NCBI GenBank assembly: GCA_017522345.1
Contig: JAFWZN010000006.1
Span: forward strand, 1-44,466
DNA length: 44,466 nucleotides
DNA from: Clostridia bacterium
GTDB taxonomy: Bacteria > Bacillota > Clostridia > Christensenellales > Aristaeellaceae
Direction of reading: 5' to 3'
Shown here: positions 24,670 to 32,976 of the stretch, one piece after another
Numbering within the stretch: position 1 is the first letter of the stretch
Layout: each line of letters opens with the position of its first letter
The notes under the pieces: model-generated
What the model was told of the DNA's origin: nothing
Database searches by the model: none
The model's input: only the letters and a program-made list of their open reading frames with translations
Made by a program: the position numbers and the translations under genes

Positions 24670-26307
24670 CTATTCTTCCCTATAAAAACAGCTGCCGCCG
24701 ATAAATTCCCTGAGAATGCTGTTTAAGGGCACTTCATCCTCCGCATCCGCGCTTCTTATGTAGTTTAAAAACTTCACAAGCCTGCGCGCCGCGGTATAAT
24801 GCGGATGATCCGGCGTGATTGCAGTCAATATCGGATAGGCATAATTTTTGACCACCGCCAATTCATACGCAAGCGACGAATTGATCATCGCGTCCGCGTC
24901 CTCCTGGAAGGGAAAAATGTTTTTCTCCTCGCCGCGCCTCACCGACGGCCACATCGAGAAGGTTTTTTCGGGGTCGGTGCTTCTGAACGCCGCGTCGCGC
25001 ACGATTCTTCGAATCAGGCGCGCGTCGGTTGTGCGTATGCGGTTATGATCGTCGATGTTCAGCGTGGTCAGCGCGCTTATATAGATTTTGAATTTCATTT
25101 CGCGCGCAATACCGGGAGTCAGGCGGTCGTTTAAGCCATGAATGCCCTCAATCAGAATGGGAGACGTAGAATCCACATGCATGGGGTGTGTTTTGTCCGT
25201 GCGCATGCCGGTGGCGAAATCGTAGGTCGGAACGTTCACCCGTTCGCCGTCCAGAAGCGCGGAAAGGTGCTTTCCCAAAAGCGCGGTATCCAGCGATTCC
25301 ACGCATTCCAGATCAATTTCCCCGTGTTCGTCCAAGGGCACCTGATCGCGGTTCACATAATAATCGTCCAAAGAAAGCTTCACGGGCGTAAGACCCGTCA
25401 CGCGAAGGGCGATCATGAGGCGATTGCAGAATGTGGTTTTGCCGGACGACGAAGGCCCCGCAATGCACACAAGGCGCGCTCTGCTTTCCACGATTTTGTC
25501 CGCAATTTCATAGATTTTCCTGTCCATCAGGGCTTCGTTCACGCGAATGAACTCGCGCAGGCGGCCGCTTTCCGTCATTTCGTTTAAATCAGCCGCGTTT
25601 TCCACGTCCAATATCTCGTGCCAGCGCGCGCTTTCCCTGAAAACGGACAAAAGCTTCGGCATCGGCTTGTATTCGGAAACGCGCATAGGATCCTTTTCGT
25701 CCGGCAGAAGCACAACCATGCCCGCGCCCACGGGAAGGACGTCAAACACGCTCAAGCATCCGGTCGAGCGCGCCATTTCGCCGTAGAAATATTCCTTCAT
25801 GCCGCCGCATTCATACATTCTGAAATGCTCAAACGGCCTATATTTTAAAAGCTTTACCTTGTCTTCGTCGCCGCGCGCCGCGTAATGACGAATCGCTTCC
25901 TTTCGAGACATGGGCAGAAGCGTAAAAGGAAGGTTTTCTTTGACGATCGACTGCATGCATTCCCTGAGGCGCGCAATCGCGTCCTCTGTAAGCTTCATGC
26001 CGCGCACAGTCACATAAATGCCGCGCCCCAAAGAATGCTCGCACCGAACAAATACGCCGGGGAAGCATTTTTCAAACGCCATCAGCATCACAAAACGAAG
26101 AGACCTTTCGTAAACGCGCTTCCCCTCCTCGTCAAAATACGTAAGAATGTGCGCATCCTGCTCCTTAACAAGCGCGTTCAATGAAAGCGTTTCGCCGCGA
26201 ACCATCACGGCAAGCGCGCCCTCATTAAGGCTGAGCCGCTTGGCGGCGTCAAAATACGTTTCTTTTTCATTGACCTCGATAGGCCGGCTGTTGATCGTTA
26301 TTTTCAA
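24670..26307 (-). CDS. TGS-domain nucleoside (uridine) kinase-like protein
   Basis: About 545 residues. The N-terminus (KITINSRPIEVNEKETYFDA) is a ThrRS-like TGS domain, followed by a ThrRS second-additional-domain-like part with MSRKEAIRHYAARGDEDKVK. Around residue 285 a uridine-kinase P-loop begins, VCIAGPSSSGKTTFCNRLMI, with PVKLSLDDYYVNRDQVPLDE and SPILIEGIHGLNDRLTP as nucleotide and substrate loops. Such fusions are widespread in Clostridia; they likely phosphorylate a nucleoside but the substrate is not settled to my knowledge. Start is uncertain: a TTG at 26319 directly abuts AAGGAG, so the TTG at 26307, 12 bases from it, is preferred. Confidence 0.85.
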   Translation of the reverse strand: MKITINSRPIEVNEKETYFDAAKRLSLNEGALAVMVRGETLSLNALVKEQDAHILTYFDEEGKRVYERSLRFVMLMAFEKCFPGVFVRCEHSLGRGIYVTVRGMKLTEDAIARLRECMQSIVKENLPFTLLPMSRKEAIRHYAARGDEDKVKLLKYRPFEHFRMYECGGMKEYFYGEMARSTGCLSVFDVLPVGAGMVVLLPDEKDPMRVSEYKPMPKLLSVFRESARWHEILDVENAADLNEMTESGRLREFIRVNEALMDRKIYEIADKIVESRARLVCIAGPSSSGKTTFCNRLMIALRVTGLTPVKLSLDDYYVNRDQVPLDEHGEIDLECVESLDTALLGKHLSALLDGERVNVPTYDFATGMRTDKTHPMHVDSTSPILIEGIHGLNDRLTPGIAREMKFKIYISALTTLNIDDHNRIRTTDARLIRRIVRDAAFRSTDPEKTFSMWPSVRRGEEKNIFPFQEDADAMINSSLAYELAVVKNYAYPILTAITPDHPHYTAARRLVKFLNYIRSADAEDEVPLNSILREFIGGSCFYREE

Positions 26308-26348
26308 TTCGGATTTCAACTCCTTTCCGAAAAAGCTTCGTTTCTTCT

Positions 26349-26377
26349 ATTGTATCAAAAAAACGGAAAAAATCCAA
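26349..26377 (-). promoter_or_regulatory. Promoter of the TGS-kinase gene
   Basis: Minus strand TTGGAT (26377-26372), 17-bp spacer, TACAAT (26354-26349), about 35 bp upstream of the start region. The rest of the gap to 26531 shows no clear feature. Confidence 0.6.
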
Positions 26378-26531
26378 CCGGTCGGAAAAAGCATTTTAAA
26401 GACATCAGCTTGAAAAAAGCATGATTTCCGCCGAATTTCACAATTTTCAAACAAATTTCAGATAAAACGCAAACACCGAAGGCGTATCATATCATTCGTT
26501 GCGCTGAAAAAACAAACGGAGGTAATGAAGG

Positions 26532-26903
26532 ATGACAAAGAGAAATTTCCTGTTTCTTGTATTGACAGCTGCGGGCAGCCTTTTGTTCGCGCTCGGCATG
26601 TGCATGTGCCTTGTACCCGAATGGAACGCCTTTACGCCCGGCGTAATTACAGCCGCTCTGGGTATGGCGGCCCTTCTGGCAATTGCGCTTGTTAAGTGGA
26701 TTTCGCATGGGAAGCCGATTCCCCGAATCAACTGGCACAAAACGGGCAGAATCGCCTATTGTGTGGTGTCTGCGCTGGTGTTTGGCGCCGGTTTGGCGAT
26801 GCTTACGGCCTTTGAAAACATGATGATTCCCGGCATGATCGTCGGCATTGTCTGAATTATGCTTCTTCTTTTTGTAATTCCCGTATTCAAGGGACTTAAA
26901 TAA
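26532..26903 (+). pseudogene. Small membrane protein gene interrupted by an in-frame TGA
   Basis: The frame opens at ATG 26532 behind GGAGG and runs for 107 codons. It covers three hydrophobic segments: FLFLVLTAAGSLLFALGMCM, TPGVITAALGMAALLAIALV and IAYCVVSALVFGAGLAMLTA. It reaches TGA at 26853-26855 in the middle of a fourth. After the TGA the same frame continues IMLLLFVIPVFKGLK to TAA at 26901, completing the expected last helix and basic end. Other genes here use TGA as a normal stop, so it is read as a nonsense mutation (one base from GGA, Gly) or a sequence error. The shortened 107-residue product could still be made. Function unknown. Confidence 0.7.
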
Positions 26904-26927
26904 ACCATTCTATTGTTTGGATATCGG

Positions 26928-26955
26928 GCGAGGCTTCTTCATAAGGAGGCCTCGC
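26928..26955 (+). terminator. Possible terminator or hairpin after the interrupted gene
   Basis: GCGAGGC...GCCTCGC with inner pairs forms a stem of about 12 bp around CAT, followed only by TTTGG, so termination would be weak. Confidence 0.4.
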
Positions 26956-26986
26956 TTTGGCTGTCCGGGGCGGAAGGAGGATAAAC

Positions 26987-27082
26987 GTGAAAAGAAAACT
27001 GCGGTACTATGCGGGCGATAAAATCATTGAAAAAGATGTGAATTACATTCCGGTACGGTTCAGAATCAAATGTTCTGAATAA
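26987..27082 (+). CDS. Possible 31-residue small protein
   Basis: GTG at 26987 with a strong AAGGAGG seven bases upstream (26974-26980) opens a frame of 31 residues (MKRKLRYYAGDKIIEKDVNY, then IPVRFRIKCSE) ending TAA at 27082. It is basic, with no membrane segment. The good SD is the main support. It may be a real small protein or the start of a decayed gene. No family recognised. Confidence 0.4.
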   Translation: MKRKLRYYAGDKIIEKDVNYIPVRFRIKCSE

Positions 27083-27163
27083 GCCTCGTTGCTTTTTCTA
27101 TCAAAAATCCAACTGCCGGAAGGAAAAAGAATCCGACAATTCAAAGCGCCGCCTTTTTGAGGC

Positions 27164-27193
27164 AACAAAAAACCGCCTCGGATGAAGCGGTTT
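27164..27193 (-). terminator. Terminator of the HPr-like gene
   Basis: Leftward AAACCGC...GCGGTTT stem followed by TTTTTT. It lies 57 bp past the stop of the HPr-like gene. Confidence 0.7.
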
Positions 27194-27249
27194 CCCCCGT
27201 CAAAGGCGGCAATTTCCTTTGGCGGAGAAGGAGGGAGAATTATCCTTCA

Positions 27250-27507
27250 TTACAGAACTCTGTAATGATCCACAAATGAAGGGATGAATCCATCGTTGGA
27301 ATCGTTGACCAGATACATCTCGCCAGCATATTCGTACATCGCGAGGATTACGCCGAGAATGGACTTGGCGTTGATTCTGGCTGAGGCATTCTTATTTTCA
27401 ATTGAGTAATTGTCTTTAAAGTGGATCAGCTTCTGGATGAACTCGACTACGTCCATCTGGGACTTGAGCTCGATGTGGGCACGGGAGTGGCATTTGTTCG
27501 TGGTCAT
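27250..27507 (-). CDS. HPr/Crh-like domain protein without the catalytic His
   Basis: 85 residues. The second half ARINAKSILGVILAMYEYAG matches the HPr region around regulatory Ser46 (V-N-x-K-S-I-x-G-V), here Ser49. The first helix lacks the GIHARPA motif (SQMDVVEFIQKL instead), so it cannot act as a PTS phosphocarrier. This pattern resembles Crh or other HPr-like proteins that could work as Ser-phosphorylated co-regulators of CcpA. AGAGGTG precedes the ATG. It is divergent from the AraC regulator gene across a gap with a cre-like palindrome. Regulatory function is inferred, not shown. Confidence 0.6.
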   Translation of the reverse strand: MTTNKCHSRAHIELKSQMDVVEFIQKLIHFKDNYSIENKNASARINAKSILGVILAMYEYAGEMYLVNDSNDGFIPSFVDHYRVL

Positions 27508-27622
27508 TTCTTTAACACCTCTTTTGGTTGGATTGTCGATGAAAATTCTTTGTCCGGCTTTTGAAGCCCGTATTTCCGGTCACGGAAACGGAGCGAACAC
27601 GCAAGAGCGCGTCTTTTTCGGA

Positions 27623-27632
27623 CAAGCGCTTG
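27623..27632. promoter_or_regulatory. Cre-like palindrome overlapping the AraC-gene promoter
   Basis: CAAGCGCTTG is a perfect 10-bp palindrome. On the minus strand the longer TGCAAGCGCTTG matches the left half and core of the CcpA consensus but not its last positions. It overlaps the first bases of the -35 at 27630. Confidence 0.4.
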
Positions 27633-27658
27633 CATTTTTCTCAGCCGTTTGTTATATT
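27630..27658 (+). promoter_or_regulatory. Promoter of the AraC regulator gene
   Basis: TTGCAT (27630-27635), 17-bp spacer, TATATT (27653-27658), then AAAGGAAA and ATG at 27736. Confidence 0.6.
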
Positions 27659-27735
27659 ATACCTGTCAACGCGATTTTTCTTCCAAAATAAGCGTAAATA
27701 CTTGCGGTATTCTATCATTTAAAGGAAATAACATT

Positions 27736-28605
27736 ATGGACACTATTTTTCAGAGCCAGATGGAGGAAACCAAGAAGCACGGCGACATACTGTTCCCCTT
27801 CAACATTTACCCCTGCACGATTCCAAAGGATTTTCCGGGCGTGTCGCTTCATTGGCACAGGAATATGGAGTTCATTTTTGTCAAGAAGGGCAAAATGCTC
27901 TGCCAGCTGGATATGACGACGGAAACGGTTTCGGGCGGGGATATATGCATTGTGCCGCCGGGCACGCTGCACGGCATGTACACAATCGACAGCCTGTCCT
28001 GCGAATACGAAAATATCATCTTCGACCCGGAAATGCTGGGCGCGGGCGCGGCGGATCTTTGCGCGAGGCAATATCTGACGCCGCTTTCGGCGGGACGGCT
28101 TCTGACGCCGACGTTCTATCGCCCGGACGACGAGGGCTACAAAAGCCTTTATGCCATACTGAGCGAAACGGAAAAGCTGTGCGAATACAAGCCGGGCGCA
28201 TATGAGCTGGCCGTCAAGGGCGCAATGCTTCAATTGATCTATCATCTGTTTGCCCTTTCGCCCAAGACTGCCGTCACGGAGAATCCGGGCACCGCGCGGC
28301 TTAAAAGCGTGCTTGAATACATTCGGAAAGAGCACGCGCATGCGATCACCGTTCAGGAAATTGCCAATGTTGCAAGCTGCTCCCCCAGCCATTTCATGCG
28401 CTGGTTCAAGCAGATGACCAATTCCTCCTTCACCGCATATCTGAACGAACACCGCCTTTCCGAGGCCGCGCGAAAGCTGCGCATGAGCGACGATAAAATT
28501 CTCACCATCGCAGAGGACACAGGGTTTGAATCGCTGTCCAACTTCAACCATCAGTTCAAAATGCGCTACGGCGTAACGCCAAGGGAATACAGAAGCGGAA
28601 AATAA
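27736..28605 (+). CDS. AraC-family transcriptional regulator with N-terminal cupin
   Basis: 289 residues from the ATG at 27736 behind AAAGGAAA; an in-frame start 87 bases upstream overlaps the promoter. The N-terminal cupin is recognised by VSLHWHRNMEFIFVKKGKM and GGDICIVPPGTLHGMYT, the sugar-sensing fold of these regulators. The C-terminal tandem HTH (about 190-289) contains ITVQEIANVASCSPSHFMRW and LTIAEDTGFESLSNFNHQFK, ending RYGVTPREYR. Such proteins usually activate nearby carbohydrate genes, but none is adjacent here. Convergent with ftsH. Confidence 0.9.
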   Translation: MDTIFQSQMEETKKHGDILFPFNIYPCTIPKDFPGVSLHWHRNMEFIFVKKGKMLCQLDMTTETVSGGDICIVPPGTLHGMYTIDSLSCEYENIIFDPEMLGAGAADLCARQYLTPLSAGRLLTPTFYRPDDEGYKSLYAILSETEKLCEYKPGAYELAVKGAMLQLIYHLFALSPKTAVTENPGTARLKSVLEYIRKEHAHAITVQEIANVASCSPSHFMRWFKQMTNSSFTAYLNEHRLSEAARKLRMSDDKILTIAEDTGFESLSNFNHQFKMRYGVTPREYRSGK

Positions 28606-28646
28606 GCAGCAGCCGGAAAAACCCGTTGTTTTCTAAAAATATAAAC

Positions 28647-28670
28647 GGAGAGGGGTTGTGCTCCCTCTCC
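28647..28670. repeat. GGAGAGGG...CCCTCTCC hairpin
   Basis: An 8-bp inverted repeat in the gap between the AraC gene and the ftsH terminator. The same arms with a longer stem occur at 44358-44381, suggesting one short repeat family. Confidence 0.45.
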
Positions 28671-28700
28671 AATCCTCTCCTTAGGGTCTTTTGATAATCT

Positions 28701-28735
28701 GAGCGCGGATGAAAACCTTCATCCGCGCTCCTTAT
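28701..28735. terminator. Terminator between the AraC gene and ftsH
   Basis: A perfect 13-bp stem (GAGCGCGGATGAA / TTCATCCGCGCTC) with AACC loop, followed rightward by CTTATTTT. It ends the rightward transcript and may also end ftsH, though the leftward T tract is poor. Confidence 0.8.
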
Positions 28736-28740
28736 TTTGC

Positions 28741-30765
28741 TTATTCACTTTTTTCGGCTTCGCTTGCTTCTTCTGCATTTTCAGAAGGCTTTGCTTCGGC
28801 GGGCGTTTTTCCAAAGCGGAAGGCTTCGGCGCGGGCCGGATCGTAGGGACGGTCTTCCATGAAGGATTCGAACTCCTCGCGGTTGATCGTTTCCTTTTCA
28901 AGGAGGATTTTCACGACGCCGTCCAGCTTCTCGCGGTAGTCGGTGAGAATCTGTGTGGCGCGCTGCTCGCCTTCGCTCAGGAGGCGGCTGATTTCCGCGT
29001 CGATGCGCTTGTTTAAATCCTCGCTCACGCCGGCGGAGGTTTGCTGGAAGTTCTTTCCCAAGAAGACCTCGCGCTCGCCCGATAAGAAGATGGGGCCAAG
29101 CTCGCTCATGCCGTATTCCGTAACCATGCTTCTTGCAATGGAGGTTGCATGCTTGATGTCGCTGGTAGAGCCGCTGGTTACGTCGTTAAACACCAGTCTT
29201 TCCGCAACATGACCGCCCATTGCGCTTGCGATTCTGGCGCGGAACTTGGCGCTGGTTGTGAACATGCTCTTTTCATCGGGCATGTATTTGGTGTAGCCGC
29301 CCGCCATGCCGCGCGGAATGGTGGTGATTTCCTGAACGCGCTCGCACTCGGGGATGGCGTAGGATACGATGGCATGGCCCGCCTCGTGATAAGCGACCAG
29401 ATTTTTATCTTCGGGAGAAACCACATGGCTCTTTTTCTGAAGGCCGATGGACACGCGGTTGATGGCCTCTTCGATCGCCTCCATGGTGATTTCGGTTTTA
29501 TTGTTTCTGGCGGTCAAAAGCGCCGCCTCGTTCATGATGTTGGCAAGATCCGCGCCGGTGAAATAAGGCGTAAGCGCGGCGACGGTATGAAGGTCCACAT
29601 CCTTAGACAAGGGCTTTCCGCGGGAATGCACCTTGAGGATTTCCTCTCTGCCCTTGATATCGGGGTAGTTGACCAGCACCTGACGGTCGAATCTGCCGGG
29701 GCGAAGGAGCGCGGGGTCAAGTACGTCGTTTCGGTTGGTGGCAGCCATGACGACAACGCCGGTGTTCTTGGTGAAGCCGTCCATTTCGACCAGCAGCTGG
29801 TTGAGCGTCTGCTCTCTTTCGTCGTGTCCGCCGCCAAGACCCGTGCCTCTCTGGCGGCCGATGGCGTCAATTTCGTCGATGAAGATGATGGCGGGGGCGT
29901 TTTTCTTGGCCTGCTCAAATAAATCGCGAACGCGGCTTGCGCCGACGCCTACGTACATCTCCATGAACTCGGAGCCGGAAATGGTGAAAAACGCAACGCC
30001 GGCTTCGCCTGCGACAGCCTTGGCAAGCAGCGTCTTGCCCGTGCCGGGCGGGCCGATCAGGAGAACGCCGCGGGGAATGCGCGCGCCGACCTTGGTGTAT
30101 TTGTCGGGAGATTTCAGGAAGTCTACCACTTCCTTCAGTTCTTCCTTCTCTTCCTCCGCGCCTGCTACGTCGCCAAAGCGGGTGACATTCTGGCTGGGAT
30201 CGGTCAATTTGGTTCTTCCGCGCACAAAGCTGTTCGCGCCCTTATTGGGGCCCGAAACCTGCGCGCGCATGACAAACACCATAAGACCGCCGAACAGAAG
30301 CACCATAACCAGAATCGGCAGAAGCTCCACCCACCAGCTGACGCCCTCAGGCGGCTGGACATTGGAGGTGAAGAAATAGTCCGTGGGGCTGACCTTTTCG
30401 CCGCCGGAATATTTTTCGTAGATTCGGTTTACATCCTCAAAAAACTGCTCCTGCGAGGGGATGGCGGCGTAGATATCATACGCCTTGGTGGAAAAATTCT
30501 TTTCGGAGATCGCGGATTTGTCGGTGATGCCGACGAGCTCCTTTTCAACGATGATAACGGATTTAACCGTCTTCTCAGGGTCCGCGCCCTCTATTTTCTT
30601 ATGATTCTGGATGTCGTGATCGATCCAGGAAAGCAGCTCGGAATACGTGAGCTTCTTCACCTGATTTTTCGGCGCGCCCACCAGATTCACAATCAGGAAA
30701 ATGCCGCCGATAATAATGGCGTAGATGAGAAGGCTTTTAAACAGGCCTTTTTTCTTATCGTTCAA
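28741..30765 (-). CDS. ftsH: ATP-dependent zinc metalloprotease FtsH
   Basis: 674 residues. Two membrane helices (about 10-29 and 147-166) flank an extracytoplasmic domain. The AAA+ module has Walker A GPPGTGKT (238-245), Walker [10 protein letters not shown], and the second region of homology ending RPGRFDRQ. The zinc site HEAGH is at 460-464. The hexamer degrades membrane and short-lived cytosolic proteins. The start is a TTG at 30765 behind AGAGGAT; no nearer ATG exists. The C-terminus is Glu/Ala-rich. Third gene of tilS-hpt-ftsH, but with its own promoter. Confidence 0.97.
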   Translation of the reverse strand: MNDKKKGLFKSLLIYAIIIGGIFLIVNLVGAPKNQVKKLTYSELLSWIDHDIQNHKKIEGADPEKTVKSVIIVEKELVGITDKSAISEKNFSTKAYDIYAAIPSQEQFFEDVNRIYEKYSGGEKVSPTDYFFTSNVQPPEGVSWWVELLPILVMVLLFGGLMVFVMRAQVSGPNKGANSFVRGRTKLTDPSQNVTRFGDVAGAEEEKEELKEVVDFLKSPDKYTKVGARIPRGVLLIGPPGTGKTLLAKAVAGEAGVAFFTISGSEFMEMYVGVGASRVRDLFEQAKKNAPAIIFIDEIDAIGRQRGTGLGGGHDEREQTLNQLLVEMDGFTKNTGVVVMAATNRNDVLDPALLRPGRFDRQVLVNYPDIKGREEILKVHSRGKPLSKDVDLHTVAALTPYFTGADLANIMNEAALLTARNNKTEITMEAIEEAINRVSIGLQKKSHVVSPEDKNLVAYHEAGHAIVSYAIPECERVQEITTIPRGMAGGYTKYMPDEKSMFTTSAKFRARIASAMGGHVAERLVFNDVTSGSTSDIKHATSIARSMVTEYGMSELGPIFLSGEREVFLGKNFQQTSAGVSEDLNKRIDAEISRLLSEGEQRATQILTDYREKLDGVVKILLEKETINREEFESFMEDRPYDPARAEAFRFGKTPAEAKPSENAEEASEAEKSE

Positions 30766-30824
30766 TAGGGTAATCCTCTCTTCCGGCGCATAACAAAATA
30801 GGATGCGCCTGTTCTATCGCTTCT

Positions 30825-30853
30825 ATTATATCACGTCCGGCGCGTATTTTCAA
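30825..30853 (-). promoter_or_regulatory. Promoter of ftsH
   Basis: Minus strand TTGAAA (30853-30848), 17-bp spacer, TATAAT (30830-30825). A GGCGCAT/ATGCGCC hairpin (30785-30809) lies in the resulting leader between promoter and SD. Confidence 0.75.
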
Positions 30854-30906
30854 ACGTGAGCATCGCTCTTTCATATGCCGAATTGATAAAATATAAGTTA
30901 ACCCGC

Positions 30907-31446
30907 CTATTTTTGGTAGACCTCGGGCTTCAGAATGCCGATGTCGGGGAAGTTTCTGTACTTCTGATCGTAGTCAAGGCCGTAGCCAACCACGAATTCG
31001 TCGGGGATCACAAAGCCGCAATAGTCCGCCTTAACATCGGTCACGCGGCGGTCGGGCTTGTCTAAAAGCGCGCAGACCTTTAAGGACTTTACGCCCTTTG
31101 TGAGCATGTCGTTTTTGATGTAGGCGATGGTGCGGCCGCTGTCCACGATGTCCTCAACCAGTATGACGTGGCGGCCCGCGATTTTGTTGTCGAGCTCGGA
31201 AACAATTTTGACCACGCCCGAAGAAACCGTCGCGCTTCCGTAGCTGGAGGCGGTCATAAACTCAAAATGCACGGGGATATCGATTTCGCGAACCAGATCG
31301 GCGTAAAAAACGATGGAACCCTTTAAAATGCAAATGAGCAGCGGCGTCTCGCCCTGATAATCGCGCGCAATTTCCTTGCCCAGCTCGCTCACGCGCTTTT
31401 TAATGGCTTCCCTGTCGATCAGGATGGTCTTCATATCGTTTCTCAT
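30907..31446 (-). CDS. hpt: Hypoxanthine phosphoribosyltransferase
   Basis: 179 residues. ISELVRE-like VSELGKEIARDYQGETPLLI, the flexible-loop SSYGSATVSSGVVKIVSEL and the PRPP motif VILVEDIVDSGRTIAYI identify HPRT, which salvages hypoxanthine or guanine with PRPP in the cytosol. GGAGG lies nine bases before the ATG, and the start overlaps the tilS stop by four bases (ATGA). Confidence 0.96.
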   Translation of the reverse strand: MRNDMKTILIDREAIKKRVSELGKEIARDYQGETPLLICILKGSIVFYADLVREIDIPVHFEFMTASSYGSATVSSGVVKIVSELDNKIAGRHVILVEDIVDSGRTIAYIKNDMLTKGVKSLKVCALLDKPDRRVTDVKADYCGFVIPDEFVVGYGLDYDQKYRNFPDIGILKPEVYQK

Positions 31447-32774
31447 TTTGTATCTCCTCCGTATCCGTGATGTAATATTGCTTTTATGGATTTGGCTTTG
31501 GTGTTTTCGTCCGTTTTAATACTTTGGCTGATATCATAGCCCACGATCCAGAATACCTCTTTTCCCTTAGCAATAACGGGAATGCGGTCTTTAAGGGGAA
31601 GCGGAATTTTTCTGTCGGTCAGGATATCGCTCAAAAGCTTTGTTTTTCCGAGCATTCCGAGGGGACGCATGAAATCGCCGTCTCTTCGCGTGCGGACACA
31701 CGCGCCCGCGAGCGGCGCGGGGTTAATGCGCTCAATAACGACGCTATCGGACTTTTCCGCTTTTTCATCCGTCCATTCGATTTCGCAAACATCGCCGAAT
31801 ACCGTTTTTTCGTCCGGGGATAAGGGCGTTTCTCCGATGGCTTCAAACGGCGGCTCAACGAAAATGCATTCGTTCTTTTTATGCGCCCGCCATCCGCCCG
31901 GAAGGCTTACGCGCGATAAGCAGGTTCTGATTTTTTCAATCTCGTCAAACCCGAATTGCGGCGCAATTTTTTTAATTACGCGCCGAACAAGCGCGATGGG
32001 ATATTGTTTGGTGTTTTTCAGAATCCAAACGCCCAGATATCGCTCGGCCATTTCGCAAAGCGCTTTCATCGCCTGCTGATTCATATATTCGTCTTCGTCC
32101 CGCGCAATTTCGGAAAATCGGCAAAGCGCGTCCTCCGCGCCGGGATACGCCTTTTTCATTTGAGGCATGACGTCAAGACGCAGACAATTTCTGGGATTGT
32201 CCTTTATGAAATTCGTCTGATCCTCGCGCCAGCTTTCTCCAATGGACAAAAGGTATTGAATCAGTTCCTTCTTGGAATGCCTAAGAAGCGGGCGCGCGTA
32301 AAGGTCGTCTTTTTCGCGCATGCCTTTTGCGCCGGTCAAGCCGCCGCCGCGAAGAACGTGCATAAGCACGGTTTCAGCCTGATCGCCCTTGTGATGCGCC
32401 GTAGCGATTACGTCCGCCGAGCACATTCCCCTTGCGCGGTTTAGAAATTCGTGCCTAAGTCTTCTTGCGCACGTTTCAAGTCCCTCGCCCGTTTTCCTTG
32501 CTTCCTCGCAAACGTTTGCGGACTCGGTGATTAAGGGAAGACCCAGCCGCTCGGCAAGCGCGGCTGCAAACGCCTGATCCTTTTTGGATTCCTCGCCACG
32601 GATGCCGTGCTCGAAATGAGCCAGCGTGAGCCTGATTTCACCCTTCAGCCTTTTTTCGTTTAAAAGGAAAACCAGCGCAACCGAATCCGCGCCGCCGGAC
32701 AGCGCCGCAAGCACATGCTTATTCAGTATACCCGAAGCGGCTAAGTCCAAGTCGATTCTGCTCATTTCACTCAT
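31443..32774 (-). CDS. tilS: tRNA(Ile)-lysidine synthetase
   Basis: 443 residues. The PP-loop SGGADS (26-31), LTLAHFEHGIRGEESKKDQA and VIATAHHKGDQAETVLMHVL are the diagnostic N-terminal motifs. The TilS substrate-binding and C-terminal domains follow, with a late FMRPLGMLGKTKLLSDILTD motif. It converts C34 of tRNA-Ile to lysidine so that AUA is decoded as Ile. Start ATG at 32774 has GAGG only four bases away; an internal ATG at 32765 is a possible alternative. Confidence 0.95.
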   Translation of the reverse strand: MSEMSRIDLDLAASGILNKHVLAALSGGADSVALVFLLNEKRLKGEIRLTLAHFEHGIRGEESKKDQAFAAALAERLGLPLITESANVCEEARKTGEGLETCARRLRHEFLNRARGMCSADVIATAHHKGDQAETVLMHVLRGGGLTGAKGMREKDDLYARPLLRHSKKELIQYLLSIGESWREDQTNFIKDNPRNCLRLDVMPQMKKAYPGAEDALCRFSEIARDEDEYMNQQAMKALCEMAERYLGVWILKNTKQYPIALVRRVIKKIAPQFGFDEIEKIRTCLSRVSLPGGWRAHKKNECIFVEPPFEAIGETPLSPDEKTVFGDVCEIEWTDEKAEKSDSVVIERINPAPLAGACVRTRRDGDFMRPLGMLGKTKLLSDILTDRKIPLPLKDRIPVIAKGKEVFWIVGYDISQSIKTDENTKAKSIKAILHHGYGGDTK

Positions 32775-32805
32775 TCATCCTCGCGCGAAAAAATCGCTTT
32801 TTCCT

Positions 32806-32814
32806 ATTATACCA
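32806..32814 (-). promoter_or_regulatory. Extended -10 promoter of tilS
   Basis: Minus strand TGGTATAAT is an extended -10 with no good -35. The start of tilS is about 30 bp downstream. Upstream of spoIVB, CATACT at 32916 vaguely resembles a sporulation -10, but its -35 is poor. Confidence 0.5.
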
Positions 32815-32976
32815 TGAAATTTGTGTTTCTCGCCTGTATTTTTGGAAAAAGACAGGCGAAAATGAAAATTTATCATTTCCATAAAAGTCACATGCGCCCA
32901 TCCGCGAACTGCCAGCATACTCGCGCCCCGGCGCGGAAAAATATCGGCGTAATCGATGGCGAAGGGGGAATCAGCG

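Noticed and set aside
26853..26855. TGA recoding as Gly or Trp
   Set aside because: Several conserved genes here, such as pyrH and ruvC, end in TGA at the expected length, so the standard code applies.
29149..29922. Long rightward frame inside the ftsH region
   Set aside because: Antisense to the highly conserved FtsH AAA+ and protease regions; no SD or family resemblance.
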